Source of the DNA: Rotaria sordida
Lineage: Eukaryota > Rotifera > Eurotatoria > Philodinida > Philodinidae
Assembly (NCBI GenBank): GCA_905250125.1
Contig: CAJNOL010000010.1
Span: 369,702 to 433,701, forward strand
Direction of reading: 5' to 3'
Length of the DNA: 64,000 nt
Below are positions 1 through 10,464 of this stretch, one piece after another. Each line of letters starts with the position of its first letter. Within the stretch, counting starts at the first letter, position 1. Under the pieces are notes generated by a model. That model searched no databases and was not told the origin of the DNA. It worked only from the letters and a program-made list of their open reading frames with translations. The position numbers and the translations under genes are program-made.

Positions 1-2162
1 CAAATTAAAGATACTGTTGTTGATACAGTTTCGGATAGTGTTAAATCTGGAGCAAAACTAGCAAGTAATGCTGCTAAAACTGCCGGTTAGTTAAGAAATA
101 ATTATTTTAAAACTAGAAAAAGAGAAAGAGAAAATTTTCATTAGGAATTTTCTAAAATTAATTTTAATCTTTGATATAAAGAATCACATCGGATTTTTTA
201 TATATTTAATTTAGTTAAATAAATTTTAAATAGTTATTAATATGAACTAGTGTCTTCGCCAGAATTAAAGAGAAATGGGTGTAAGTTCAATAACTGGACA
301 ATGGCAACAACTATCTACCTGTGATTTTTAGCAATCGAAAGTACATGATACTGGACGTTTTTTTTGTGTGGTACTATATAAGAAAAAATCATTTTACGAT
401 CCATCATCAGCGCAAGAACATTTAAAAAATGCATGAAAATGGTGTTACATTTCGATGTACTTTTGACTTTGACATGTGTTTCACATAGAGGAACTCTTGA
501 TCTATAGCCTAAAGCATGATTCAAGTGTATATTTTCTCATATATCAATGTTGAGCAAACAAAATCACGTGAAATTATGAGTTTTAAAATCATTTTGTTTT
601 TTATAGTATCAGACAAAAAGAAAGGTTTGGTGTTATGTTCTTTTGATTTCTGAAAACTGTAGGTTGATAGTAGTTGCTATTGTCGAGTTATTGAACTTAC
701 ACCAAGTCGTCTTTAGTTTCGGCGTGGATATTAGTTCTTTTTTAGGTTCTTGATTATTTTTAATTAACGTATTTTTCTTCGTAGGTGATTATGTGGCTGA
801 TGCTGCTGCAACAGCAGCGAAAGTTAGCCAAGAAGCAGCTGCTGATGCTGCTAAAGCAACCAAAGAATATACTGCTGCTGGTGCTCAAAAAACTCAAGAA
901 GTCTTCAATGAATATGTAAGATAAAGAAAAATTTACTCATAAGCTATATTTTTTTTATATTTTGAAGGTTGCACCTGCAGCTTCTGATACATTGAATGTA
1001 GTAAAAGATACAGTTGTCGGAGCAGCTCACGCTACTGTTGAAAAAACTCAAGAAGTCTTCAATGAATATGTAAGATAAAGAAAAATTTACTCATAAGCTA
1101 TATTTTTTTTTTATATTTTGAAGGTTGCACCTGCAGCTTCTGAGACATTGAATGTAGTAAAAGATACAGTTGTCGGAGCAGCTCACGCTACTGTTGAAAA
1201 AACACAAGAAGTCGTCAACGAATATGTTATTCCTACAGCACAAGCTGGTTTTGAAAAAACTCAAGAAGTTTACAATGAATATGTTGCACCAACCGCCGCA
1301 GCTGGTAGGAAACAAAAGTTCTTTTTTTCTTTTTATGAATTAAATCAAATTATTCTTTTTTTTTAGGTGCTGAAATTGTTAAAGTGTGTATTATTGATTA
1401 AAGTAAATTTTGTTAATAATGTCTTTTTTTAGGAAAGAGTTCTTGAAGCAACTGATGTTTTGAAAGAAAAAACAGCTGAAGCAACTGAGATGCTTAAAGA
1501 AAAAGCCACTGAAGCAGCTAAAGTTGGTTCAGAATATGCTGAAATATTTGGTGAAAGAGCTGCTACAGCTGCTGAAGCTGGTAATGAATATTTAGTACAT
1601 GGTGCTGAAGTTGTCAAAGAAAAGGCTACGTAAGTTTTAGTTTTATTTAAAATTTGTTTTTTAGTATTCAATAAGTAAATTTTTTTGTTTGTTCAGAGAA
1701 TATGCTGATGAACTTCGCAAACAAAGTCAAATTTTCAAAGACATAGCTAAAGAAAAATTTGACGATGTTGCTGCTGAAACAATCAAAAGTAGATTTACAA
1801 AAAAAATCAAGAAATGTAGAAAAACGAATAAAATTTTTGTTATTTTATATAGGCGCAAAAGAATTTGCTGCTGAAGCTTTAAAAGCTACCAGTGAATATA
1901 CAGCTCAAGCCGGTGAAATGTTTCAAGAAAAAGTTCCAGAAGTTCTTGAAGGTTTGACGATTGAAATCAAAGAAAAAAAATATTATCAATTGTTTTTCTT
2001 TTAGCTGGAAAGGAATATGCAGCCAAAGCTGTTGAGCTAGGTCAAGAATATGGCAAAGAAGCACTTGAAAAAACTGAAAAATATGTTGAACAAGTATATG
2101 AAGCTGGTAAAGAAAAAGCAGAAGAACTTCTTCAAGATGCTAAGAAGAAATTGGAGTTATAA
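1..2162 (+). CDS. LEA-like (group 3 type) repeat protein, 5' end outside window
   Basis: Nine exons can be read in one frame: 1-85, 785-915, 968-1069, 1124-1304, 1367-1383, 1433-1629, 1697-1788, 1853-1951 and 2005-2162. They sum to 1062 nt (353 visible residues plus TAA), all with GT...AG introns and matching phases. The product is almost entirely Ala/Lys/Glu/Thr-rich amphipathic repeats such as KDTVVGAAHATVEKTQEV and KEKATEAAKVG, without cysteine or tryptophan-rich folded domains. This is the composition of LEA group 3 / LEA_4 proteins, which in bdelloids, nematodes and plants are linked to desiccation tolerance, protecting membranes and proteins when water is lost. Exon 968-1069 and the first part of exon 1124-1304 are a near-identical tandem duplication that includes the intron. 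Exon 1367-1383 is a 17-nt microexon. Intron 1 holds an inverted-repeat element. An apolipoprotein- or perilipin-like helical protein is a weaker alternative. The start and any signal peptide lie upstream of the window, so localisation is unknown. Confidence 0.85.
244..736. mobile_element. MITE-like element with ~100-bp terminal inverted repeats, in LEA intron 1
   Basis: The left end (about 244-345) and the reverse complement of the right end (about 635-736) align along roughly 100 bp with scattered mismatches. Shared blocks include GGTGTAAGTTCAATAACT and a core reading ACGCC/TCGCC near the tips. The interior has no credible ORF, so this is a non-autonomous DNA-transposon-like element of about 490 bp. 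A related left half occurs at 41233-41560. I see no convincing target-site duplication, so the exact ends are uncertain by several bases. Confidence 0.75.
914..1224 (+). repeat. Tandem exon-plus-intron duplication inside the LEA gene
   Basis: Two adjacent copies with a period of about 154-156 bp each contain an intron (916-967 and 1070-1123) and the following exon start (968 and 1124). The copies differ by only a few substitutions and a T-run length. The exon unit is 102 nt, 34 codons in phase 0, so each added copy lengthens the protein without a frameshift. The near identity of the intron copies indicates a recent duplication or gene conversion. Confidence 0.9.
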
Positions 2163-2780
2163 AGTTAACGACTGATCATACATCATTTTTATTTAATGTA
2201 TTAAATTCAAGTCTGATTTGTTGGTTACTGATTTTCAGGAAAAAAAAACAATTTTTCTTTCTTGTAGAACTAAGTTATAGACAGCCTGTATCAATTAATG
2301 TCAATGGTTCTTTTTTCTTCTTTATGCTTATTTGTATAAATATTCAAGCCTATGTGTTAATTGCACACATTTATGTAGTTCAACTTTTCCTTTTTTTTCT
2401 CCTTGTCAGAAAAAGCAATATATCGGCATTTGCTGAATTAAGCTTTTTGATATTTTATTTCTATACACGTATTTTTTTTTTTGTTCATTAAACTTTGTCT
2501 TATTCTGTCTTGTCAACCAATCAAGGATAATGAATATGTTAAAAAGGACATACTTTTTTTTTTTCATTCCGGAACTTTCTAAATCGAAAAGGTATCTGAT
2601 GTCACTACTATCGATGAGATGTACAAGCGCGTCAATCTCTCATTGGTTACCTTTATTCTCTTTCTCATATAGAGCAAGTTGCATATGTTTGCCCCTTTTG
2701 CATTCGAAACACTATTTCATTTTCATCAATTTTAAGTTGCAGATTGCGTATTTTTTTTTCTCATTCACTCTTACTAAACG
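2163..2780. other. Intergenic region between LEA gene and ERp29
   Basis: AT-rich sequence with several T-runs and no convincing ORF. It must hold the LEA 3' end and the ERp29 promoter. A CA-rich initiator-like stretch directly precedes the ERp29 ATG. No repeat recognised. Confidence 0.5.
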
Positions 2781-3479
2781 ATGAAATTGCTTTATTCATT
2801 TTGCGCTGTGCTCTTCTTACTGATTACATTAAATAGAGCTCATACACCAGGAACAGTAACTGTTGATACATTTACATTTGAAAAAATAATAAATAATTTT
2901 GATGTTGTCTTAGCAAAATTTGATGATAAATATCGTATGTATTATTTTTTTTTTGCGAGAGAACTTCTATTAAATTTAGATTTTATTATTTCCTTTTTCA
3001 GCTTATGGAGATAACCAAGATCAATTTAAGAAATTTGCTGAAAGCGTAGCAAATACAAAAACTCTTATTCTAGCTGAAATTCCAATAACAGATTATGGTG
3101 ACAAAGAAAATGAACAATTAGCTAAAGAATATAGTGTAACTAAAGCTGATTTTCCGGCATATAAATTATTTCTTAAAGGAAAATCTAAACCAATCGATTA
3201 TACAGGTGATAAAACTGAAGATGATCTTAAACATTTTCTTTCCAAAAATACAGGTAAAAAGAAAAACAAAAATTTGATTTGAAATTAAAAACAAAAAATT
3301 TATAATTATTTTTAGATCTTTGGTTTGGTTTACCTGGTACACTTGAGATATTAGATCGTATATCTCGAGAATTTTTTGATGCATCATCATCAAATGACGA
3401 AACAAGTCAAAAATCATTACTTGAAAAAGCACGAGAACATGTTAAAGGTTTAGTTAATAAAAAAGAGCAAAAGAGGTAA

Positions 3480-3514
<35 letters not shown>

Positions 3515-4036
3515 TCTTTTTATAATAACTTTTGATTGTTTATCTTATAATAGTGGTGAATCTTATTTAAAAATAATGGAATCAGTTGTTAAACAAGGTG
3601 TTGATTTTCTTAAACGTGAAGGACGACGTGTACAAAACTTATTGAAAGGAAAGGTAATTAAAAAATTCAAACTTAATAAGGATCAATAATATGCTAATGT
3701 TTGAGAAATCTTCTTGTTATAAAATTGGTCTTGATATATGTATATTAAATTAATATATTGATGTTTTTTGATAAATTAAATGAGAAATTTTGAGTTTCGT
3801 AATGAGAGCTTAATATTTTAATTCTAAGTTTCTATTATGATTATATTTTATAATTTATGATTTCATTTTAGATTAACAATGAAAAACGAGAAGAATTACA
3901 ACATCGTGCAAATATTCTTCTTTCATTTAAATCACTTAAAGAAACTGTAACTGAAACACTTGATGAAATTAAAGATAAAGTTGTTGAAGCTGCTAAACAA
4001 GTCAAAGAAACTGTCACCGGCAACACAGACCTATAA
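2781..4036 (+). CDS. ERP29: ERp29 homologue with a LEA-like C-terminal extension
   Basis: Five exons (2781-2934, 3002-3253, 3316-3475, 3554-3653, 3872-4036) give 276 residues in consistent phase. Residues 1-20 form a signal peptide (LLYSFCAVLFLLITLNRAH). An inactive thioredoxin-like domain follows, with the ERp29 signatures VTVDTFTFEKI, KFDDKYPYGD and YGDKENEQLAKEY; there is no CxxC. The all-helical ERp29 C-terminal domain comes next (LPGTLEILDRISREFF, then REELQHRANILLSF). ERp29 is an ER-lumen chaperone that helps secretory protein folding. Oddly, the usual KEEL/KDEL-type retrieval tail is absent. After the ANILLSF helix the protein runs on for about 34 residues of Lys/Glu/Thr/Val amphipathic sequence (KETVTETLDEIKDKVVEAAK...) ending NTDL, which resembles the LEA repeats of the upstream gene. 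Intron 3 contains a (TA)n run at about 3480-3514. The ERp29 call is firm; retention in the ER is uncertain. Confidence 0.9.
3478..3514. repeat. (TA)n microsatellite in ERp29 intron 3
   Basis: A nearly pure TA dinucleotide run of about 35 nt, interrupted by one ACA, directly after the 5' splice site of intron 3. Likely length-variable. Confidence 0.9.
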
Positions 4037-4388
4037 ATCAAAAATCAATATCTTCTCATCAATAGACTTACATAGAAAATTAGATTTTAACGTAATTTTG
4101 TTGCGTCTTTCAATAAGGATAAATGATGGAGGAGTAGTGAGAATCAAAAAACAAATGTTTGAATACAATTGATATGTTTGATTTCATTCCTAACTGCTTG
4201 TGTTTTTGTGTGTGTAGTGATATTTTAGTTTTCTTTTTTTTTGTCCTTTTTGTTTTTTTTTGCGGATGCAATACATGTAACATGTGAAGAAAAAAAAATT
4301 AGTTAACTCAAGATTTTTAACATTGAAAGTGTACGAAAGTTGCTGTGATGATAATAAAAACGTAGGATCTGTGATGCTCTTTTAGATC
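4037..4388. other. Spacer between ERp29 and tafazzin with a 3' splice site at its end
   Basis: No coding potential. It ends with GCTCTTTTAG three bases before the tafazzin ATG. That is a 3' splice-site sequence with no obvious local donor, which fits spliced-leader trans-splicing. Confidence 0.5.
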
Positions 4389-5680
4389 ATGCCACTCTCA
4401 TTTAATTGGCCATTTCCAGAAAAACCTACTAGATATTATAAAGCATTATCGACAGTGACGATTGGACTTGTTGGAACATTGAGTAGACTTTGGATGAGTA
4501 AGTCAGAAATCATCCTATGTAGAAAAAAAGAAATAAGGAAAGAAAGTGATTTTATTTTTATTCATAGAATATATTACTTCAGTTCGAATTGAGAATGGTA
4601 AGAATTATTATGTATCTACATTTCATAGAATTTTCGTTATTAAAAGTTGATATTCTTCACAATGCTGTCCTTCATCGAGATCCGAAACGATCATTGATTA
4701 CCACGGCTAATCATCATTCTTGTAAGATGGTTACCATAAATATTATTATTTAATCATAAACTTTAATAAATAGGTTTGGATGATCCATTGTTGATCGGTA
4801 TATAAATGGTAGTTTTGATTCTCGCTAATAGTTTTATTTAATTATTCGTTATTATATAAAATTTTTTTGTTTTCATTATTAATCGATATGTATTGCTATT
4901 GTAGGAGCTACTATGCCATATCGTGTTTTTTGGAATCGTCAACGAATGCGTTGGTCATTAGGTGCCGATGATATTGTATTTACAGTAAGAAGACATCAAC
5001 GTTTCTTCAGTTTGGGTAAAACAATACCAATAAAGCGTGGTGATGGTGTTTATCAACGACCGATGGATTTTGCATTAGAGCAAATCAATCAAGGTGATTG
5101 GATGCATGTTTTTCCTGAGGGTATTTGAGTTTTATACATATGCATTAGTTGTTTTTTTTAATTTATCTTTTAGGAAAAGTAAATTTAACAAAAGAAATCA
5201 TGAGACTTAAATGGGGTAAATTCAGACTAGAATACATATTAAAATAAAGTAAAATTTTAGGTGTTGGTCGTCTTATTGCTGAAGCTAAGATTTGTCCATT
5301 AGTCGTTCCATTCTATCATCTTGGTACGAAAAATATGTGAACGATAATCATAAATTTTTAGTTTTATTTATTAGGAATGGATTCTGTATTACCTAATGTA
5401 GAACCTTATGTTCCTAAAATAGGTCAAAAAGTAAGTATTTATGTTGGTGAACCACTTATCTTAGATAATCTTGTAGAAAAAATGAAAAAAGAAAATCGAT
5501 CATTGGTATGAATAAATTAATCAATTGTTTCATTGATTTTATTTTATTTTATAGGAAAATATACGTAAAGCAGTAACTGATATAATTCAAAACGAATTTG
5601 AAAAATTAAAACCAAAATGTGAAGAATTACATCGACAACATTTAGAAAATAGTTCTTCTTCAACGTCCTCAAAGACTTAA
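4389..5680 (+). CDS. TAFAZZIN: Tafazzin, cardiolipin transacylase
   Basis: Read as about nine short exons from ATG 4389 to TAA 5678-5680, including a 30-nt exon (4568-4597). The product shows the glycerophospholipid acyltransferase core: NHHSCLDD (the HX4D catalytic motif, split by an intron after Cys), then MPYRVFWNRQRMRWSLGADD, FFSLGKTIPIKRGDGVYQ, GDWMHVFPEGKVN and RLIAEAKICPLVVPFYH. The order and spacing match tafazzin, which remodels mitochondrial cardiolipin by moving acyl chains between phospholipids at the intermembrane-space-facing membranes. An N-terminal hydrophobic segment (TVTIGLVGTLSRLW) would provide membrane anchoring. The C-terminus is a short Lys/Glu-rich helix and a serine tail. 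The ATG follows a strong splice acceptor by three bases. No missing catalytic residue. Confidence 0.93.
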
Positions 5681-7860
5681 CAAAAACAGAAATCTTTTTT
5701 AAAGTGTTTTTTTTTGTTACCGCGTTATTTCGTTTGCTCAATAGTGAAGAGAACATTAGCAAGTATGACAGTTCTATTTCAATAAAAAAATAATGACATC
5801 GTATTTTATTATTGATATCTTCTGTCTCTATATGAAACATTCAAATTATTTTGACATCGATTGGTTAATAATTCAACATAATATCGTAAGAGATTCCCTT
5901 TAGAACGACAATGAAAAATTATTGATTATATATTCTAATAAAAATATTCAATTGTCTAATATTTGTAAAGAATATAAAAAAAAACAAAGAAATGTACCTT
6001 TAGTACAAATTTTCTTCAGGTAAGAAACAAACAAAAAATATAGAAATGAATGTATTCTTTACTCGTTTACTTCACAAGCACTTTGATGGATATACCTATA
6101 TATGAATGAAATAAGTTAGAATAGAACGAAAATAGTTTAATTGTATTCTTCTTTACTCATTGTTTAAAATGAAATGTTGTCATCTATCATCATTCATCGA
6201 TAAATATCCGTCAAAACTATGTAATAATAGCCGTGATCAAGGGTACAGAATGAATATGAATACAGTATGCATAACACGATTAGTTTGCATTCATATATAC
6301 GTTAAGAGAGCAATGATTTCAGTTTTGATGAAGTAAACCATACTACAATAGGGAGTGCATTACCAGTAAAAAAATCATTAAGTCCATAACTTCTGAAAGA
6401 GTATGGAAAATTTTTATCTACTGTTCAAAGATAGTTTAAGGAGAACATATACATGATTCTAAAGAACAAATTAAAAATTAGCTTCTTTCCTTTTCTGATT
6501 GCGATTTAGGATGTGGGTACTATTGACATGCCATTTAATCATTCGCAGTCAGCTATTCTTCCAACTTCATCCGAGAATGGAGTATTTATTTGTCATTTCT
6601 ATGAAGATATTCTATATCTAAATGTTGCTCGTTTTATGGGAAAATTAGTTCCACAAATCAAATCGATATGTTAATCTTGATCATTAACCCTGACATTTAC
6701 AAACTAGTCGTCGTCTAGAAAATGATCTCATAATTGAAGATACTCGTTCTTGATTGTATACAGCTATTTTCGATTGTCCTAGTGTTCTACATTTCAGTTT
6801 GAATAGGCTTAGAAAGTGTGAGCGATATTAGCCGATAATTAAGATACTTATATTGATCAGACGATAAATTAACATTTTGTTAGTTTACCTAATCCATAGA
6901 TTAAGCGTATTCTTGATTTGACTGGATTTAACAATATCGATTGAAAATCTTGAAATTTTCACATTAGCGTTTGCTCACTTCAAAACTAATTATGAGAGTA
7001 ACAATAATAAAAGTTAACAATTATTCTATCGTTATCAAGAAAGTGATAATTCAGTTAAGGGCGATGATACACTAATGCTTATTTACGATAACGACCGATC
7101 ATATTTCATGTTAATGTCAACGATACGTATGAAGTAGCTGTTGTTAATATATTTCAACAAAAGGCATCAATCAATTCCAATTTTAATGATCTATAAATTC
7201 TTTTGCTTTTGATTAAATTTTAATCTTTAAACTAGTAACTATATGTTTTACACCATAATATTAAATGATACCTTTTTTTTTCATAGATATTTGTAAATCA
7301 AATTTTTACTCATATTTATACATACTTACTTAAATGAAGATTTTTGACTCTATAGATAATATTATTAGCAAGAGACCGTTATACTAGTTGAGAATATCGT
7401 ACCAATATTTAAGGAACTAGCTATTCTTTCTTGAAAGTTAAGATTAGAACTAACAGCAGAATTTTCTTAGTTGTTATGAATCCAAAAACTTAGCAGATAT
7501 GATGATAATAATTTCAGTGCAGTGGAAATTTATTCATTCAATAAGAAGAAAAAGCTTTTATATTCGTTATTCCCTTTTATGAAATAAAAGGGTCTTATGA
7601 AAAAAATTAGTTTGAAAAATTTAAATTTGTGTATGTATCTGCCAAGCGGAAAAAGGAGAATATAATAATTTAAAAAAATATATACATAATAATAATAAAA
7701 GATAAAAAAAAAAATATTTTTTGTAGACGTGTTTGCCAGACGGGAAAACTTGAATAATATAAAAATATAGTGAAATATATAAAGAAAAAATATAAAGAAA
7801 AACAAACATATTGAAAATATATTGATTTATTGTATATGTTCTTGGAAATTATATGAAGAT
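5681..7860. other. Gene-free 2.2 kb with decayed coding remnants
   Basis: No intact gene seen. An open stretch at about 6510-6673 on the plus strand follows a splice-acceptor-like site (GCGATTTAG) and reads 55 codons before a stop; about 6700-7000 contains further broken frames (e.g. IFDCPSVLHFSLN). This suggests an old pseudogene, but I cannot name the family. At 7630-7770 a TGCCAAGCGG... block is imperfectly repeated as TGCCAGACGG... about 100 nt later, each followed by A/T-rich sequence. Confidence 0.4.
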
Positions 7861-7888
7861 TCTATGATGAATATTGAAGAGAAGCATA

Positions 7889-8185
7889 ATGTGTCCAACT
7901 CAAATACCTCGAATAAGCAACAACGGTTTTCTAAACGATCAGGACAAAATGTCAGTTTATTTTGAAATACATGTATATTTTCCTTGTTTAGAATCTGGTC
8001 TTGATGAAACCATCTACATAGACAACAGAATTATGGCAGATACTTTTGACGAAGAAATAAAAAATAAATATTTAGCTGCAAGTGATTTAGGACAACAAGC
8101 TGAAATAATAATAGAAAATAATCCATATTTAGTCGTGCGCCAAACATTTGATAAAACTGTAACACGATTGAAAAAAGCTATATGA
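7889..8185 (+). CDS. Hypothetical protein, 98 residues
   Basis: An uninterrupted frame from ATG 7889 to a stop at 8183-8185 encodes an acidic, soluble 98-residue protein with no signal peptide or membrane segment (e.g. MSVYFEIHVYFPCLESGLDE, ending VTRLKKAI). Composition and codon use look protein-like rather than random, but I recognise no domain. A 5' exon may exist, because the same frame is open for five codons before the ATG. It could also be a fragment of a larger decayed gene, since the preceding 2 kb looks like degraded coding sequence. Confidence 0.35.
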   Translation: MCPTQIPRISNNGFLNDQDKMSVYFEIHVYFPCLESGLDETIYIDNRIMADTFDEEIKNKYLAASDLGQQAEIIIENNPYLVVRQTFDKTVTRLKKAI

Positions 8186-8582
8186 TTCTTCTCTGTTAAT
8201 TTTTGAACATTGACTATGCGAAAAAAGAAATTTTGTTTAATTTATTTCATCGAAGTCTATGACCTTTATCCTTTCATCATGATCTAAAGAAAAAAATGTT
8301 TCATTTTAGCAATAAAAAAGACTTCGCAAAAAAATTTTACAAACAATTTCCTACAAAATCATGCACATTTGAAAAAGATGCATATCGAGAGATCAATAGT
8401 CTTTCTTGTAGCAAAAATTATTAATTTTCTTTGCCAACAAAATGAAATGTTTATACCCATATCAAGACTACAATGTTTTACAATACATGCAAACCTCAGA
8501 TAGTTTCATAAAAGGGACTAAGTCTATCATTAGATAGACGCTACTTGTTATGACTAACTACATAATATTAATTATAAAAGTT
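8186..8582. other. Intergenic, no feature seen
   Basis: AT-rich spacer between the convergent hypothetical gene and the minus-strand secreted-protein gene. No repeat or ORF of note. Confidence 0.5.
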
Positions 8583-9164
8583 TTAATCTTCAAAAGGATT
8601 ACGTGTCACGAATTCATTTGTATACGGAGGTGTATGATAAGGTTGTCGCATTGTCACCGGTCCAAACATTGGTGTTTTATGTGTACGTAATGTTGCTGGT
8701 GTGTAAAGACGTGTGTGATGTGTACGCATTGTATGCATTTGTGGCGTTGGTGGTTGTGTTGGCAATGGATTTCGTTTACTTTCATAACCACCACCAATTT
8801 CCCATTGTTGAAACTCTCTCCATGTACTTAATTTTGGACAAAAACGTTTACCTAATAGTGAACATTTTTCTTCATAAGCTTTACGAGCTTCACGTTTTTG
8901 TTCTTCACATTTTGTCTTGCCTGGATGAAGAAAACTACGCCGAGAACGAAAAAGAAATTGTAAAGCTTCATTTGATTGAACTAGAAGAATAATAGAATTA
9001 AGGAAAACAATCATTGATTATATAATATACTCACTTTGAAATTCATTCAAATCTAATTTTGCAACGGTAACGAAAGTTAAAAAAAGAAGAAAATATATCC
9101 ACTAAATTAACAAATAAAAAGATGAGAAATAGCGAAAGATGAGATATTCAAAACGTACCTTCAT
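8583..9164 (-). CDS. Small secreted protein, three exons, unknown family
   Basis: On the minus strand a 6-nt first exon (9159-9164, ATGAAG) joins exon 9035-9101 and exon 8583-8980; the total of 471 nt gives 156 residues. Joining the exons creates a clear signal peptide (MKWIYFLLFLTFVTVA) that is invisible in any single ORF, which supports the model. The mature part contains three cysteines (in TKCEEQ, EEKCSLL and RFCPKL), a WREFQQWEIGGGY stretch, then a Pro/Thr/His-rich low-complexity C-terminal half ending NPFED. The Cys spacing does not fit CHCH or EGF patterns, and I do not recognise the family. Likely exported or lumenal. Introns are 57 and 54 nt with GT...AG ends. Confidence 0.7.
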
Positions 9165-9886
9165 GACCGTTTATATTTTCGCGAATAATACTCAAACAAT
9201 ACTTGTTTTTTTTTCTCGTTATTTCTAGATGCGTCGTCAGTGGCACAAATAAATATAAAGGATAGTTGTTGAAAAATATCATCGACTATAGAATACAATA
9301 ATTATCGAACAGAAGTTGAAGAATATTTATCAGATACATATATTTACTGAGAAATCTTCATGTGACGTTGATAAATTGATAAATAATGATTGATATATCT
9401 GATGAATTAATATTTATCAGTTGACTTATTTAGAGTTTTTGTGATTATAATTCTTGGAAAAAGATATCACGCTATTTGAAATAATTTTTTGATAGCGGAT
9501 GAATAATAATTGTTGGTTATATGAACTCATCGAATAAATATTTTTCTACTTAAAACCGATGTATTTTTCTGATATTTGACTATTAATTATTTTTTTTGTC
9601 TCATTTCATTTAGATTTTATTTGTGCTAGTGTTTGACTGAATTCATTCTTTGATTGATGTTGACTCTCGAAGTGGTTATGTTATATGTGAAGTTTTATTC
9701 TTTATTGGATGGTGCTATTCCTTATCAGATTTACCGAGCGAAATGCGGAAGTTTTGCTACAGATAGTTTCCAAATCACATCATTGTAGAGATTTATACTG
9801 AAAACTGCTACTGACGAGGGAATATTCCCAGGTATCGAAACGCTTTTCATTCGGGATTTCAGGCATTTTGTAGCCATTAGTGAGCT
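9165..9886. other. Intergenic, possible degraded sequence
   Basis: Upstream of the secreted-protein gene. No intact ORF. Stretches from about 9640 onward have somewhat higher GC than the surroundings and may be the decayed 5' part of the following dehydrogenase-like fragment, but no motif is readable. Confidence 0.35.
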
Positions 9887-10195
9887 GTGTCTATGGTAAA
9901 AAGAAGTTTCAATTTCTGGCTTGTTTCTGAGAAGATAGAACGTTTTTACTATTACAGCTGTAAGTATTATCTTATCAGAAAAAAAGCACTATGTCAATCA
10001 ATACAAGTTGAAACGACCGATGAGTTGCCGATAGTCAACGGAAAAACGCTGATCGATTACAGGGACACTGTTGTTATTGCTGTGAGTCATCGAGAATTTC
10101 AGCAGTATAATTTCTCTCCAATGATGGCTCAAAACAAAGTGATTTACGATATTACAGGAATTCTACCGGAAACGAGTATTGATGCATGTTTGTAA
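9887..10195 (+). pseudogene. Fragment resembling C-terminus of a bacterial-type nucleotide-sugar dehydrogenase
   Basis: The frame has no good ATG at its start (first ATG at 9893). Its last 50 residues, DYRDTVVIAVSHREF, then NKVIYDITGILPE and a stop after DACL, resemble the end of UDP-N-acetyl-hexosamine / UDP-uronate dehydrogenases of the WbpA/VipA type, where the NAD-dependent C-terminal Rossmann domain ends in a VAVAH.EF...YDVKG.LP pattern. The catalytic Cys and N-terminal domains are not visible upstream. This is best read as a truncated, perhaps horizontally acquired relic; bdelloids are known to hold many foreign genes. The family call is by eye and moderate at best. An inverted-repeat element starts 70 nt downstream. 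Confidence 0.45.
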
Positions 10196-10286
10196 CATAA
10201 TGTAAAAATAATAATACCCTAGTTGGCCCTAAAAAATAAAAGGCTTAGAAAAATCAGTAGTGTCCAACTTGAAAGTTGAATTCAAG

Positions 10287-10410
10287 TATTCAACTATTCA
10301 ACTATTCAAATATACGACTATTCAAGTATACAACTATTCAACTATTCAAGTATACAACTATTCAACTATTCAAGTATACAATTATTGAATTATTCAAGTG
10401 CTCAATTAGT
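10287..10410. repeat. Minisatellite of ~10-30-bp units
   Basis: Tandem copies of CAACTATTCAA and CAAGTATACAACTATTC in direct orientation, drifting towards the right end. Confidence 0.85.
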
Positions 10411-10464
10411 CAACTCCCGAAATGTCATCAGAATCATTTAACACCGACAGATATTATCTGGGGT

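Noticed and set aside
8603..8992. Plus-strand 129-codon ORF
   Set aside because: Antisense to the secreted-protein gene, whose spliced model with a signal peptide is much stronger.
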